64,000 bases of DNA. Source: Natronorubrum daqingense (GTDB taxonomy: Archaea > Halobacteriota > Halobacteria > Halobacteriales > Natrialbaceae). This document shows positions 9,647-18,125 of this stretch, piece after piece. The stretch lies in the NCBI RefSeq assembly GCF_001971705.1, contig NZ_CP019327.1, positions 3,162,001 through 3,226,000 of the forward strand, given 5' to 3'. A program made the translations under genes and the position numbers. The notes under the pieces were generated by a model. That model did no database searches and was not told the origin of the DNA. It saw only the letters and a list, made by a program, of their open reading frames with translations. Numbering within the stretch: the stretch's first letter is position 1; every line of letters begins with the position of its first letter.

Positions 9647-9980
9647 ATGGCCACGAACCGACGGTTCACCCTCGATCTGGCCAGTTGCCACGACGTCACG
9701 TTTCAGAACGGAACGCCAGTCGAAATCGAATCGACGATGCTCGAGCACAGCAACGGCCAGCCGGGGGAACTTCACGGTCTACAAGGCCTACCAGGACAAG
9801 CTGCGACGACACGACGGCTGGTACTCTTTCGTCGTCTACCGACCACACGGGCGCTCTGGCTGCACAGTCGTCAAAGACAAGATATGCAAAGCGTCGAACC
9901 TGCCGCTGCTCAGGTGGTAAGGTGGCGGCGATCACCGCGGGACCGAACAGGCAAAAATAGCGATTGAATCGGTCTTTTAG
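9647..9980 (+). pseudogene. Frameshifted remnant of a small haloarchaeal accessory protein
   Basis: ATG 9647 opens MATNRRFTLDLASCHDVTFQ and runs to about 9766. The sense then continues one frame over as NFTVYKAYQDKLRRHDGWYS, FVVYRPHGRSGCTVVKDK and LPLLRW, hits TAA at 9918, and reads on in the same frame as GGGDHRGTEQAKIAIESVF to TAG at 9978. One frameshift and one nonsense change thus separate it from an intact gene of about 110 codons. I recall similar small proteins in haloarchaeal accessory regions, without known function. A hairpin GGCGCGCG/CGCGCGCC (9478-9511) and a TATA-like ATATAT lie upstream. Confidence 0.6.
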
Positions 9981-9993
9981 CCGGGCCAGAAGA

Positions 9994-10381
9994 TCAGATA
10001 CGATCCTGTGGGAGCACCGCGCCGTGTTCTTGCAACTCCCCGTCGAACGAGACAAGCGTTGCGTCAACAGCGTTCACAGCGGCGAGAACAAGTGCATCCA
10101 TCGGATAGAGCAGCGTATCTTTCTGAAGCTGGTTTGCTTCGACCATATCTCATGCATCTGGGAACGTAACGGTTGTTCGGGAACTGATACGCTGTTCGAT
10201 CCGTTCAACGTGCTCACGTTCAAATTGCTTCTTTTTCGAGAGTACTGATCGAAGTTCCATAAGGTTCAGAACTGACGTATGTGTCTCATCGAACTCGTTG
10301 AGAACACGAACGGCTGTTTCAGACTTGTCGGTATCGTGAGTGACAGCAGCGACAAGAACGTTCGTGTCGAAAAATCTTCAT
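9994..10381 (-). pseudogene. Inactivated VapC-type PIN toxin
   Basis: The ATG at 10381 overlaps the antitoxin stop (ATGA). Removing one T from the run of five after ATGAAGA gives MKIFDTNVLVAAVTHDTDK, a PIN-domain start with its first Asp. MELRSVLSKKKQF supplies the conserved Glu. A TGA at 10150-10152 then breaks PDA*DMVEA, after which PMDALVLAAVNAVDATLVS and a normal C-terminus follow to TGA 9994. So the toxin carries a homopolymer frameshift and a nonsense codon. VapC toxins are Mg-dependent RNases; this copy should be dead unless the T-run is a sequencing error and TGA is read through. Confidence 0.75.
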
Positions 10382-10530
10382 AGTCGTTCGCGAACGTCAC
10401 GGACCTCTTCGACTGCATCAACGTCCACGTCGACGGCTAACTCGGAGAGTGCATCCCCGAGCGGGACCTCTTCGTCATCCTCAGGGTCTCCAGCCATGAA
10501 TTCAGCGAAGTCGTCGGTTGTGAGACTCAT
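10378..10530 (-). CDS. VapB-like antitoxin, intact
   Basis: 50 acidic residues from ATG 10530: MSLTTDDFAEFMAGDPEDDE through VDVDAVEEVRDVRERL. Its TGA overlaps the ATG of the PIN toxin by four bases, the coupling seen in vapBC operons. The toxin downstream is broken, so this is an orphaned antitoxin. It has no recognisable DNA-binding motif; assignment as antitoxin rests on position, size and charge. An upstream in-frame ATG at 10635 would add a non-acidic 35-residue leader and is rejected. Confidence 0.6.
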   Translation of the reverse strand: MSLTTDDFAEFMAGDPEDDEEVPLGDALSELAVDVDVDAVEEVRDVRERL

Positions 10531-10597
10531 ACTGTACGATTGCTGGGCTAATTCCAAAAGCCTACTGGTGGAACTGAATCGAACCAATCCCGTTGAC

Positions 10598-10850
10598 CTA
10601 CTCAGTATCAACGACAATCTCGGAGTCGATTTCAAAGGTGACGGCTCTCGTCGAGAGTGTCTCGGCGATCTCTTGGCGCTGCTCGTGAGTGATCGTCGCG
10701 CCCGAGGACCTGGCGTGTGGCTACACTCAGCTGGGCCACGGCCTCACAGGCGCTACCCACTGCTCGAGTCTTGGTACAGTCATAGAAGCGGGCTGCGCGT
10801 TCAATCGCGTCCATCCGGTGTGCATAATCACCGTCGGTTCGGATTCGCAT
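10598..10850 (-). pseudogene. Frameshifted small haloarchaeal protein (DUF7692-like)
   Basis: ATG 10850 gives MRIRTDGDYAHRMDAIERAA and RFYDCTKTRAVGSACEAVAQ. Near 10695 the sense shifts frame and continues ITHEQRQEIAETLSTRAVTF and EIDSEIVVDTE to TAG 10598. The two halves fit a small haloarchaeal family I associate, from memory, with DUF7692. One indel separates it from an intact gene of about 83 codons. It lies upstream of the antitoxin on the same strand. Confidence 0.55.
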
Positions 10851-10976
10851 ACTCGGACACACGCCCCCTCGAATCCTCGTTGTTTCGACTTACTCAACCG
10901 CGCTCATAGCCCATAATCGGGATCTCTTGTCATTCTCTCCGAGTGGTCGACGGCACCGTCGGGGCGATCGTCGCCT

Positions 10977-11013
10977 AATATGCACACGGCGTTCTCGGTC
11001 TCGTGTGCATATT
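10977..11013. other. 12-base perfect inverted repeat upstream of the ATPase-nuclease gene
   Basis: AATATGCACACG (10977-10988) and CGTGTGCATATT (11002-11013) are exact inverse copies with a 13-base loop. The repeat lies 112 bases before the start of the GHKL-nuclease gene, at the point where GC content falls. It could be an operator for the defence genes, a terminator, or the end of the inserted segment. Confidence 0.4.
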
Positions 11014-11125
11014 CAGGAAACGGGATTTGTCGACCTGCAACCCCAGGGATAAATATCGCTGGTAGCGATTCCGACTCGATATGACTGCCAAAAACATTAA
11101 TTTGTCTGCCTGACTTTTTGCTAAT

Positions 11126-13696
11126 ATGTCCAGACAAGATGAACGGCAAACCCACGAATCATTATATGATACTGCCCAAGAATTTGGTGATACGGAGGAT
11201 TCAATCGATATAGATATCAGTTTCCGTATTATAAGGCAGTTTTCCAAACAATTATACGATAACCCTCGCAGAGCCATTGAAGAACTTGTTTGTAATAGCT
11301 ACGATGCTAATGCCAAAGAGTGTTACATTCATACTCCTAATGATGTAGATGACGGGCTGTATGTCTTGGATGATGGACATTCAATGGACATGGACGGACT
11401 TGAATGGCTTTGGAAAGTAGCTTCTAGTCGAAAATCCCAGGGTGATGATGAGGATCGTGTGAGTGGTGATCGACAACAGATTGGAAAGTTTGGTGTTGGT
11501 AAGTTAGCCTCATTTGCGCTCGGATCTAGGTTAACTTATGTTGCAACTAAGAATGGGAAAACACGTATAGTCTCCGTCCATCAAGACCGATTAAAGGAGG
11601 AAACGGAAGATGATGACTTTGATGTATATGAGTTTCAAGCTAGTGAAGCGCGAGACCATTTGAATCGCTTTTTTACTAACATTCCAGACCCATGGGAAAA
11701 TAATTGGGATAGTTGGACTTTAGCAGTAGTAGAAGACATCCCAGAAAGAAATACTGGTACCGATCTGCAACCTTGGCATCTGAAAAACATGATTCGCACA
11801 GCTATACCAACTTCAACAAACTTCTCTGCATATTTAAACCAAGAAAAAATATCTGAAAGAGAGCCTAACGGCGAAGAGATATTTAATGTTGATGTAACTG
11901 AAGATGTGATGATTGATAGGATTGAGACAACATTAAAGAATTACTGGTCTTCAAGGAAGAGTATCGGCCCTGATGATGTGAGTGAAGAATTATATGAGGT
12001 CACGAGGACAACTTTCAGCGACCCTCAAGACACGAACGAAAGGATTGCTGGAATTGAGGTACCCATACTAGGTCCCGTATCTGGCCAGGGACGCTATTTC
12101 GACAGGTCTCTTACAACAGACAAGCGTCGAGAAAGAGGCTTCCAGGATCACGGTTTTCGTGTCAATGTTCGCGGAAAGCTTATTAATAAATCAGATCCGC
12201 TCTTTGGATTAGAACCATTGAGCTTTTCGACCTGGGCTCAGTTTTTAGCTGAATTTGAAATGCCCGGGCTAGATGAGGTTATTCGAGTTCAAAGGGACCA
12301 GTTAATGGATGAACCGGAGACACATATTGCAAGAAGAATTCTCAAACAAACTTTTCAAGAGGTAAGGCAACAGCAACGTAATCAGGAAGACGAAGATAAC
12401 GCTGGTATAATTAGTAGGTCTAGTTCTAGTTCTAGTTCTGGTGAAACACTACAGCGTACATTCTCTGATAGACTACAAGAGCGATCTAATCATTACGCAT
12501 ATGATGCAGTCAGTGGTCTCCATGACGAAACGGAAAAAAGGAGTTTAGATTTAGATGATATCGATATCGAAGTAAAGCCATTAAAACCTACAGACCGAGC
12601 TGTTGAGTACAATTCTGATGAACTCCAAGTGATCATTAATGAAGGACACCCCCTCATAGATACACTGAGGAGGTCGTCAGATTTCACGAGAAATATCGAA
12701 GATGCCTTTAAAGAAATACTCGCGGCAAGACTTTTGATCTATGGGTATCTGAGGAAAAATGGTGCCGACCGACTTGCTTTAGCAGCTAGTAGACAAATTT
12801 TCGATTCTGTTTTGAGAAGTGCAGCTGGTAATCTTGGAGCTGATGAGTTAGATTACCAGTTGTCTGAGTTAGACGATGCAAGTACAGTTGGTGGGACAAG
12901 ATTTGAAGAAGCTATTGTGAATATCTTTCAAAATATCGGTCTAAGTGCTGCTCAGGATGGTGGTCCAGATACTCATGATGGCGTAATAGAAATACCACAA
13001 GTGGGAGATAACTTTCGAGTGTCAGTGGAGGCAAAAGGGTCACAAGGAATTGTGTCACATTCACAGCTAAGTTTTGATTCTGTAAATCGACACAGGAGTG
13101 AGCAAAATTGCGATCAGGCGATAGTCATCGCAAGAGAGTTCCAAACCGAGGGTAGAAATGAACAAAGAAGTGCACTCTTACGCAATCTAGATCCAGAAAT
13201 TAATGACGAAGCAGTTAGCAACATATCACTGATGACAACCGAAGCTATTGAAACTTTTCTTCGACTTCATGACAGACAGCCTTTCACCTATTCTGAGACG
13301 AAACAAGTTCTTTCTAATGATGTATTACCAGAAAATCTGCCAGACAAAATTATTGATGTTTGGGAGGAGAAGCCAGATGATGAATTAACAAAGTCCATCC
13401 TCATGATTGGACATGAAATGATGGAGACTGATCCAAATAACCCACCATCAGTTGGAGCGGTAGCATACGACGAAAGAATGAGAACGAGGGATGTTACACG
13501 AGAGGAAATTGAGGAGCGGTTAGAATCACTAGATGTTCTTACGAAATCTGTGAAGATGTTGGGTGATGATAAATTTGAAATTGATGCAGATGCAGATACG
13601 ATATTAACAGAAGTCGACGATTCAAGAGAAGCAGTTGATGATGCTCTAAGTAACAATCTAATTGTTGGTGAAAATCAAGAAAGTCAAGAGAATTAA
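11126..13696 (+). CDS. GHKL/MORC-like ATPase fused to a PD-(D/E)XK nuclease domain
   Basis: 856 residues. The N-terminus is a GHKL (Hsp90/MutL/MORC-type) ATPase: N-box IEELVCNSYDANAK (Glu53, Asn57, Asp60), G1 box LDDGHSM (Asp82, Gly84), and glycine lid IGKFGVGKLASFALG (120-133). A linker region follows, including a serine run (residues 432-438). The C-terminal part has a nuclease-like core: FEEAIVNIF (Glu594/595), HDGVIEI (Asp618) and SVEAKGS (Glu635, Lys637), the D...ExK pattern of PD-(D/E)XK enzymes. The ATG 11126 fits a TATA-like CATTAATTTG about 25 bases upstream. The gene is far AT-richer than the core genome and 62 bases ahead of a DNA methyltransferase, so I infer a restriction or defence role. 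No homologue of known function identified. Confidence 0.8.
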   Translation: MSRQDERQTHESLYDTAQEFGDTEDSIDIDISFRIIRQFSKQLYDNPRRAIEELVCNSYDANAKECYIHTPNDVDDGLYVLDDGHSMDMDGLEWLWKVASSRKSQGDDEDRVSGDRQQIGKFGVGKLASFALGSRLTYVATKNGKTRIVSVHQDRLKEETEDDDFDVYEFQASEARDHLNRFFTNIPDPWENNWDSWTLAVVEDIPERNTGTDLQPWHLKNMIRTAIPTSTNFSAYLNQEKISEREPNGEEIFNVDVTEDVMIDRIETTLKNYWSSRKSIGPDDVSEELYEVTRTTFSDPQDTNERIAGIEVPILGPVSGQGRYFDRSLTTDKRRERGFQDHGFRVNVRGKLINKSDPLFGLEPLSFSTWAQFLAEFEMPGLDEVIRVQRDQLMDEPETHIARRILKQTFQEVRQQQRNQEDEDNAGIISRSSSSSSSGETLQRTFSDRLQERSNHYAYDAVSGLHDETEKRSLDLDDIDIEVKPLKPTDRAVEYNSDELQVIINEGHPLIDTLRRSSDFTRNIEDAFKEILAARLLIYGYLRKNGADRLALAASRQIFDSVLRSAAGNLGADELDYQLSELDDASTVGGTRFEEAIVNIFQNIGLSAAQDGGPDTHDGVIEIPQVGDNFRVSVEAKGSQGIVSHSQLSFDSVNRHRSEQNCDQAIVIAREFQTEGRNEQRSALLRNLDPEINDEAVSNISLMTTEAIETFLRLHDRQPFTYSETKQVLSNDVLPENLPDKIIDVWEEKPDDELTKSILMIGHEMMETDPNNPPSVGAVAYDERMRTRDVTREEIEERLESLDVLTKSVKMLGDDKFEIDADADTILTEVDDSREAVDDALSNNLIVGENQESQEN

Positions 13697-13758
13697 TCCA
13701 GGAAGCGTTCGGTTGGTCTTCATCGAAACCTTGACGTCATGGAGTGCGATGTATTAGT

Positions 13759-15084
13759 ATGAGCAGTCATATTGAGGAGGACGAACTTGATCCACTTGAT
13801 CTCTCCGAGAGAAGACAGTACACACATCGAGCACATCGATTTCCTGGAAAGTTCCACCCTCCACTGATTGCCGAAATAATTCAACAACACCCAGAGCACG
13901 AAGTAATTGGAGATCCAATGTGTGGATCTGGTACAACTGGTGTTGAAAGTGTCGTTGCTGGGAAGAACACTCTTTGTATTGATATTGATCCTCTCAGTGC
14001 ACTAATGACTCGTGCAAAGACCAAACCAGTAGATGTGGGAGCCTTTAACGAGGTCTGTGATAGAATTATTGATCAAGTTAGTGGTTTCCCAGAAAAAGGC
14101 AGTTATTCCCAAGAGAGAGCACGTCAGGAAGTTGAGCAGAATATCTCTGTTGGCCAATATGCAATACCATACAACCTTTTCCATTGGTTTGATCCGTATG
14201 TGGCTGTTGGCTATTCTCGACTTCTAAGTGAGTCTCACCACGTTCTGAAACATGAGTCTAATGAAATGAGGGATGCAGTTCATACAGCTCTTGCTGCAAT
14301 GGTGCGACAAATATCGAGAGCAGATCCAGATCCAGTAAGTGGTCTTGAAGTTACAAAGATACGGCGACAAGAACTTAACGATGGAATTACCTTCGACGTG
14401 AGCAGTTCATTTAACAATGTCTCAAATCGCCTTGCTAGGGGGTATGAGCAATTAAATTCCTTAGATGAAATTGGAGAAAGTTCTGTGATTGAAGGAGATG
14501 CGAAAAAATTCTCTGATATATGTTCCAAGGTGGATGAACCACCATCTATGATCATCACATCTCCGCCTTATTGTAACGCAATTGAATATTCCCGACGTCA
14601 TCGATTGGAATACGAATGGTTGGGTCTATTCAACAACCCTGATGTGGAAAATCAACGTAATCAGCGGATTGAAACCTCTCGGGATTTTTTCGGTAGCACA
14701 ACTCCCAAGCAAGGCACACTCCGAAATCTCCCTGAAGTACCTCATACGGATATAAAACGTGTTACAGGTGAGATTGAGGAAATGGGACATGAACGCAAAG
14801 CAAATTTACTCAGAAAATACTTCTTAGACGCCTATGACTGGATTAGCGAGATATACAAGGCACTTCCAAGTGGAGGTCTTTTTTGTATGATTATTGGGCC
14901 GAGTACCTCATACGGAAAAACGATTGATACACCAAATTACTTAAAAGAAATCACGCTTAAAGAAACTGGATTTGAACTTGTTGAAAAACCCCGACGATAT
15001 AAACTAGTGAATAATAAAATGCAATATCCTACAAATGGGGAAACGACTGAATTAGAATGTCTCTTGAAATTCAGAGCTGAATGA
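13759..15084 (+). CDS. DNA methyltransferase of the defence pair
   Basis: 441 residues from ATG 13759. AdoMet motif I is DPMCGSGTTGVE (52-63) with IDIDPLS after it; the catalytic motif IV is TSPPY at 267-271, typical of N4-cytosine or N6-adenine methyltransferases. The N-terminal RAHRFPGKFHPPL resembles the start of many site-specific methylases with the catalytic motif after motif I. The target sequence cannot be read; the middle segment (about 90-260) probably recognises DNA. It follows the ATPase-nuclease gene after 62 bases on the same strand, with the same low GC. A GTG at 13744 is in frame, but adds only MRCIS and is less likely. Confidence 0.85.
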   Translation: MSSHIEEDELDPLDLSERRQYTHRAHRFPGKFHPPLIAEIIQQHPEHEVIGDPMCGSGTTGVESVVAGKNTLCIDIDPLSALMTRAKTKPVDVGAFNEVCDRIIDQVSGFPEKGSYSQERARQEVEQNISVGQYAIPYNLFHWFDPYVAVGYSRLLSESHHVLKHESNEMRDAVHTALAAMVRQISRADPDPVSGLEVTKIRRQELNDGITFDVSSSFNNVSNRLARGYEQLNSLDEIGESSVIEGDAKKFSDICSKVDEPPSMIITSPPYCNAIEYSRRHRLEYEWLGLFNNPDVENQRNQRIETSRDFFGSTTPKQGTLRNLPEVPHTDIKRVTGEIEEMGHERKANLLRKYFLDAYDWISEIYKALPSGGLFCMIIGPSTSYGKTIDTPNYLKEITLKETGFELVEKPRRYKLVNNKMQYPTNGETTELECLLKFRAE

Positions 15085-15195
15085 AACATATGAATATATT
15101 GTATGGTGGTCAAGCACTCGAGACGATCCCATGTCTCCTATATTTTGAACACCGGAACGGAAGAATTAGGCCACTGTCAACAGCATAAGAACCAC

Positions 15196-15470
15196 TTACT
15201 CCTTTTGATGGGGTGACCACAGCCTAATATCGGGCCCATCTGGTTCTTGAAAATAGCTCTCTCGAAATACGTTGTACGGAACTTTCGCTAGGAATCGTTT
15301 GTTATCTGCCGATTCCAATGGAATTTCGTTCGATCCTCGAGTTGGCGAGTAACCTCCAGAGGCGTGAGTCCATGTTGGTCTGTAATCTTGTTTGCGAGAT
15401 CATTTGCGTGCTCTTCAGTCGGAGTTCCTTTGTGCCTACGTGAAAGGTCAGCAAAGCGCGTATACGATCA
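15196..15470 (-). pseudogene. Unidentified frameshifted gene remnant
   Basis: On the minus strand two protein-like stretches lie in different frames: YTRFADLSRRHKGTPTEEHA continuing through HGLTPLEVTRQLED, then SADNKRFLAKVPYNVF and RESYFQEPDGPDIRLWSP ending at TAA 15196. One shift near 15340 joins them. No start is preserved; in-frame stops appear upstream of about 15465. I do not recognise the family. It converges with the methyltransferase and may be a decayed part of the same island. Confidence 0.4.
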
Positions 15471-15579
15471 ACAAGTTGTCTTATGGGTGATGCATTACGA
15501 GAGTCCGGCCGGGCTATCCTACTTAAATGCTCGACCGGGTCAACCCTCGATTCATGTGCTTCACCTGGAGATCTGCGTT

Positions 15580-15705
15580 CGGAGGCGGGGGCGGGGCGGG
15601 GTAATTTTTTGGCGCTGTCCCCTTGGGGACACCCGCCAAGGGGGCGTTCGCGCGCAGCGCGAAACGACCCCGCCAGCGGTGCGGCGCGATCGCGGCGCCG
15701 ACCCC
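15580..15705. other. GC-rich cluster of hairpins
   Basis: Several stems follow each other: TGTCCCC-tt-GGGGACA (15616-15631), TTCGCGC-gca-GCGCGAA (about 15648-15664) and a GCGATCGC palindrome beyond. The stretch is much richer in GC than both neighbours and is not convincingly coding in any frame. It could be a structured RNA, a terminator cluster or the end of a small mobile sequence. Confidence 0.35.
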
Positions 15706-15811
15706 AGCCTCGAGGGATCGAATACAATCGGACTTGTGAAAACCATCTAAAACAAAAAGTTTACTTGCCGAAAAGAAGTAACGGGGTAGCGTTGCCACTC
15801 CGTGGGCCGGT

Positions 15812-16216
15812 TCACCGATCGGCGACAGCCCCGACGAACCCGGTTTCGCTGCCGCCGCCGGGCGTCTTCCAGGTCAACTCAGCGCCACGGAGTACCGTCG
15901 GATCGTTGCCCGACGTCGACCACTTCTCGAGGGCTTCAGCGGCGAGCGTCGCGACGTTCTCGAAGCTATCGTATTTCAGTCGTGAGAGATCGTATCCATC
16001 CGCATCCGCTCGGGTTCGCCGTGCTCGTCGAACTCGAGGTCGGCCCGTTCTCGGCGAGCCACTGCTGGAAAGGGGAGGACTCCGCGACGTGATCGGCCAG
16101 CCCCATCAGGTGTTGCATCCGATCGGCGTAACTCTCGATCGCGTACTCGGCGGACTCGGCGAGCGCCCGCAACTCCTCACGGTACTTCCGTTCGAGGCGG
16201 GTTCAGACACCTCCAT
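15812..16216 (-). pseudogene. Multi-frameshift remnant of an accessory-region protein
   Basis: Starting at ATG 16216 (MEVSEP), the sense passes through three shifts: RLERKYREELRALAESAEYA to FQQWLAENGPT, then DLEFDEHGEPERMRMDTISHD, then DLSRLKYDSFENVATLAAEA to TWKTPGGGSETGFVGAVADR and TGA 15812. Joined, these give about 140 residues of a coherent acidic protein. I recall similar proteins in haloarchaeal proviral regions, but cannot name it. A TATA-like TTAAAAG lies just upstream on the minus strand. Confidence 0.55.
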
Positions 16217-16234
16217 CACCCCACTGACTTTTAA

Positions 16235-16287
16235 GACGGCGGACTCCCGAAACCAGTGGCTGATTCGGTTCCGGTTTGAAACCCGGT
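16235..16287. repeat. Diverged repeat, copy 2
   Basis: Partner of 7516-7567 (about 42 of 53 positions agree, with one gap). Here it lies 19 bases upstream of the pseudogene start at 16216. The two copies roughly bracket the RNase J gene and the island. Confidence 0.45.
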
Positions 16288-16319
16288 ATAGTACTGATAG
16301 AATAGTCAACGCGTAACGT

Positions 16320-16454
16320 CTACTTGGGCAATCTCGTATTATATTCCTTCAGTAGTTGAACGAGTGGTTCCATCCCGGAAAACCTCGGCCCTTTGGAGAA
16401 ATTTCCGAATATCTGATATGTTCGGTTAGGAATTATTACACCCTCAATCGAGAG
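16320..16454 (-). pseudogene. C-terminal gene fragment
   Basis: A 44-residue open stretch without a start codon reads LSIEGVIIPNRTYQIFGN and then SGMEPLVQLLKEYNTRLPK before TAG 16320. Its composition looks like a genuine protein end. I do not recognise the family. It is the last recognisable debris of the island before the Usp gene. Confidence 0.3.
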
Positions 16455-16552
16455 CTATCGTTGCGATTGTAAACTAATGTGCGAGTGCAGTAGTGGCGAA
16501 TTCAGCAAAGGTACTTAGTATTTGACTGTCGTGGTTGTAACCTAGACTACAT

Positions 16553-17005
16553 ATGTACGATCGACTGCTGTTGCCGACAGACATGAGCCCAGGTGTTGAT
16601 CAAGCAATCGACCATGCGATTGATGCCGCACAACGATATGATGCTGAGTTACACGTCCTCTATGTTGTTGATGCTGAAGCATATAGCTCGTATCCCGGAG
16701 ACGAATATGTCCACGAATTCGAAGGGTTAGAGAGCGCACTCGAACAGGCAGGTCGAGACGCAGTCGAAGATATCACGGGCCGTGCAGAATCATCGAATGT
16801 GGAAACGAACTCCATTATTCGACACGGCGTTCCTCACGAAGAGATTCTAGAGTACATGGATGAAGCGGACATCGAACTCACAGTCGTTGGGTCAAAAAAT
16901 CGATCCGGTGAATACAGACGATTACTTGGCAGTGTTGCTGAGCGTGTTGCCAATATGGCAGAACGTCCAGTTACTATCGTGAAAACGCCAGTCGAGGAGG
17001 AATAA
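16553..17005 (+). CDS. Universal stress protein, UspA family
   Basis: 150 residues, one Usp domain. The N-terminal MYDRLLLPTDMSPGVDQAI strand and the C-terminal ATP-binding motif (VVGSKNRSGEYRRLLGSVAE, then RPVTIVK) are complete. Such proteins bind ATP and act in stress adaptation; haloarchaea have many. ATG 16553 follows an AT-rich promoter stretch with a TATA-like ACTTAGTATTT. It opens the metal/stress module that continues to 22420. Confidence 0.92.
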   Translation: MYDRLLLPTDMSPGVDQAIDHAIDAAQRYDAELHVLYVVDAEAYSSYPGDEYVHEFEGLESALEQAGRDAVEDITGRAESSNVETNSIIRHGVPHEEILEYMDEADIELTVVGSKNRSGEYRRLLGSVAERVANMAERPVTIVKTPVEEE

Positions 17006-17249
17006 CCGACCAATTTGGGCCCGATGATCCTGTGAAATCGGTACGAGGAACAAGTTAGACAGGCATACGTTCTCTTGACTGAGAGAGGGAGTCTGGTTTC
17101 CACCGCAGGTTGCGTATTCCGGTCATCTTTTTATACAGCTATTGGGTGGAGTCGCCCCTGATGGCATTAATCGAGAACGATCACGTAAACGAGGAGGGTT
17201 GGATGGGTGATTGTATCGATAACCGCTTTGATTTTAGGTGAGACAGACT

Positions 17250-18002
17250 ATGGTTAATCAAACACGACGTCAGGTCCTCTACGCAATTGGAGCGTCAAGT
17301 ACAGTTGGAGTTGCGGGATACACAACCACCGAAACACAAGACCACGAGAACGAAAATAACGATACTGGCTCTGATGAGGATTCGGAGTTCAACGAAGTGG
17401 ACATCATGTTCGTACGGATGATGATTCCGCATCATGAAGGTGCGATTCAAATGGCTGAACTCATCCCCGAGAGAACCGACCGGGAGGAATTACTCGATCT
17501 CCGGACAGAGATCATCGAGGAACAAGAAGCAGAGATCGATCTCATGTGTGAATTGATCGACGATGCCGGCGTCGCCGGTTGTGACGAGGTCGGAAGCATG
17601 ATGCCCCACGAGATGGGGGAGATGATGTACGGCGACGGAATGGGGGATGGAATGCACGATGGCGACGATGACGAGATGCACGACGACATGGATGATGGAA
17701 TGCACGATGACGATGAGATGGGCGACGGAATGGGTCCCGACGAGATGGAGGAGATGATGCCACGAGAACACATGATGACCCACGACGACAGGCGGGAACT
17801 CCGCCGTGCTGAAAACGAGGAGTTCGATTGCCTGTTCGCCGAACACATGATCCGCCACCACGAAGGTGCCGTCGCAATGTCCGAACACGTCTTGGATGAA
17901 GGTGAATCAGAGCGCGTTGCCGACCTCGCAGATGACATTATTGACGCCCAGCAAGAAGAGATTGAACTGATGGATGAGTGGCAAGACGACTGGGGTTGTT
18001 GA
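17250..18002 (+). CDS. TAT-exported DUF305 protein with Met/His/Asp-rich core
   Basis: 250 residues from ATG 17250. A twin-arginine signal (QTRRQVLYAIGASS) is followed by two DUF305 halves, each with a histidine pair in the family motif: MIPHHEGAIQMAEL and MIRHHEGAVAMSEH. Between them lies a low-complexity stretch of Met, His and Asp (for example GDGMHDGDDDEMHDD, around residues 130-165), suited to binding copper or another soft metal outside the cell. A GTG at 17238 is in frame but would put four residues ahead of the normal TAT start. Neighbouring genes also point to metal handling. Confidence 0.85.
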   Translation: MVNQTRRQVLYAIGASSTVGVAGYTTTETQDHENENNDTGSDEDSEFNEVDIMFVRMMIPHHEGAIQMAELIPERTDREELLDLRTEIIEEQEAEIDLMCELIDDAGVAGCDEVGSMMPHEMGEMMYGDGMGDGMHDGDDDEMHDDMDDGMHDDDEMGDGMGPDEMEEMMPREHMMTHDDRRELRRAENEEFDCLFAEHMIRHHEGAVAMSEHVLDEGESERVADLADDIIDAQQEEIELMDEWQDDWGC

Positions 18003-18125
18003 TTTACGAACCCCCAAACTTGGTCTCGTTTGGGAATGTAGGTCTTTCTGTACCAAGTGTGGGCGAATTCGAAGCCCTTGAAGGCCGCGGGGTCCGCGCG
18101 ACCGTTGAAGTCGAAGCCTTCCACT

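Noticed and set aside
15302-15727. 141-codon minus-strand protein across the GC-rich block
   Set aside because: Its Arg/Pro-rich start lies in the hairpin cluster and the better protein sense in its 3' half is in two other frames.
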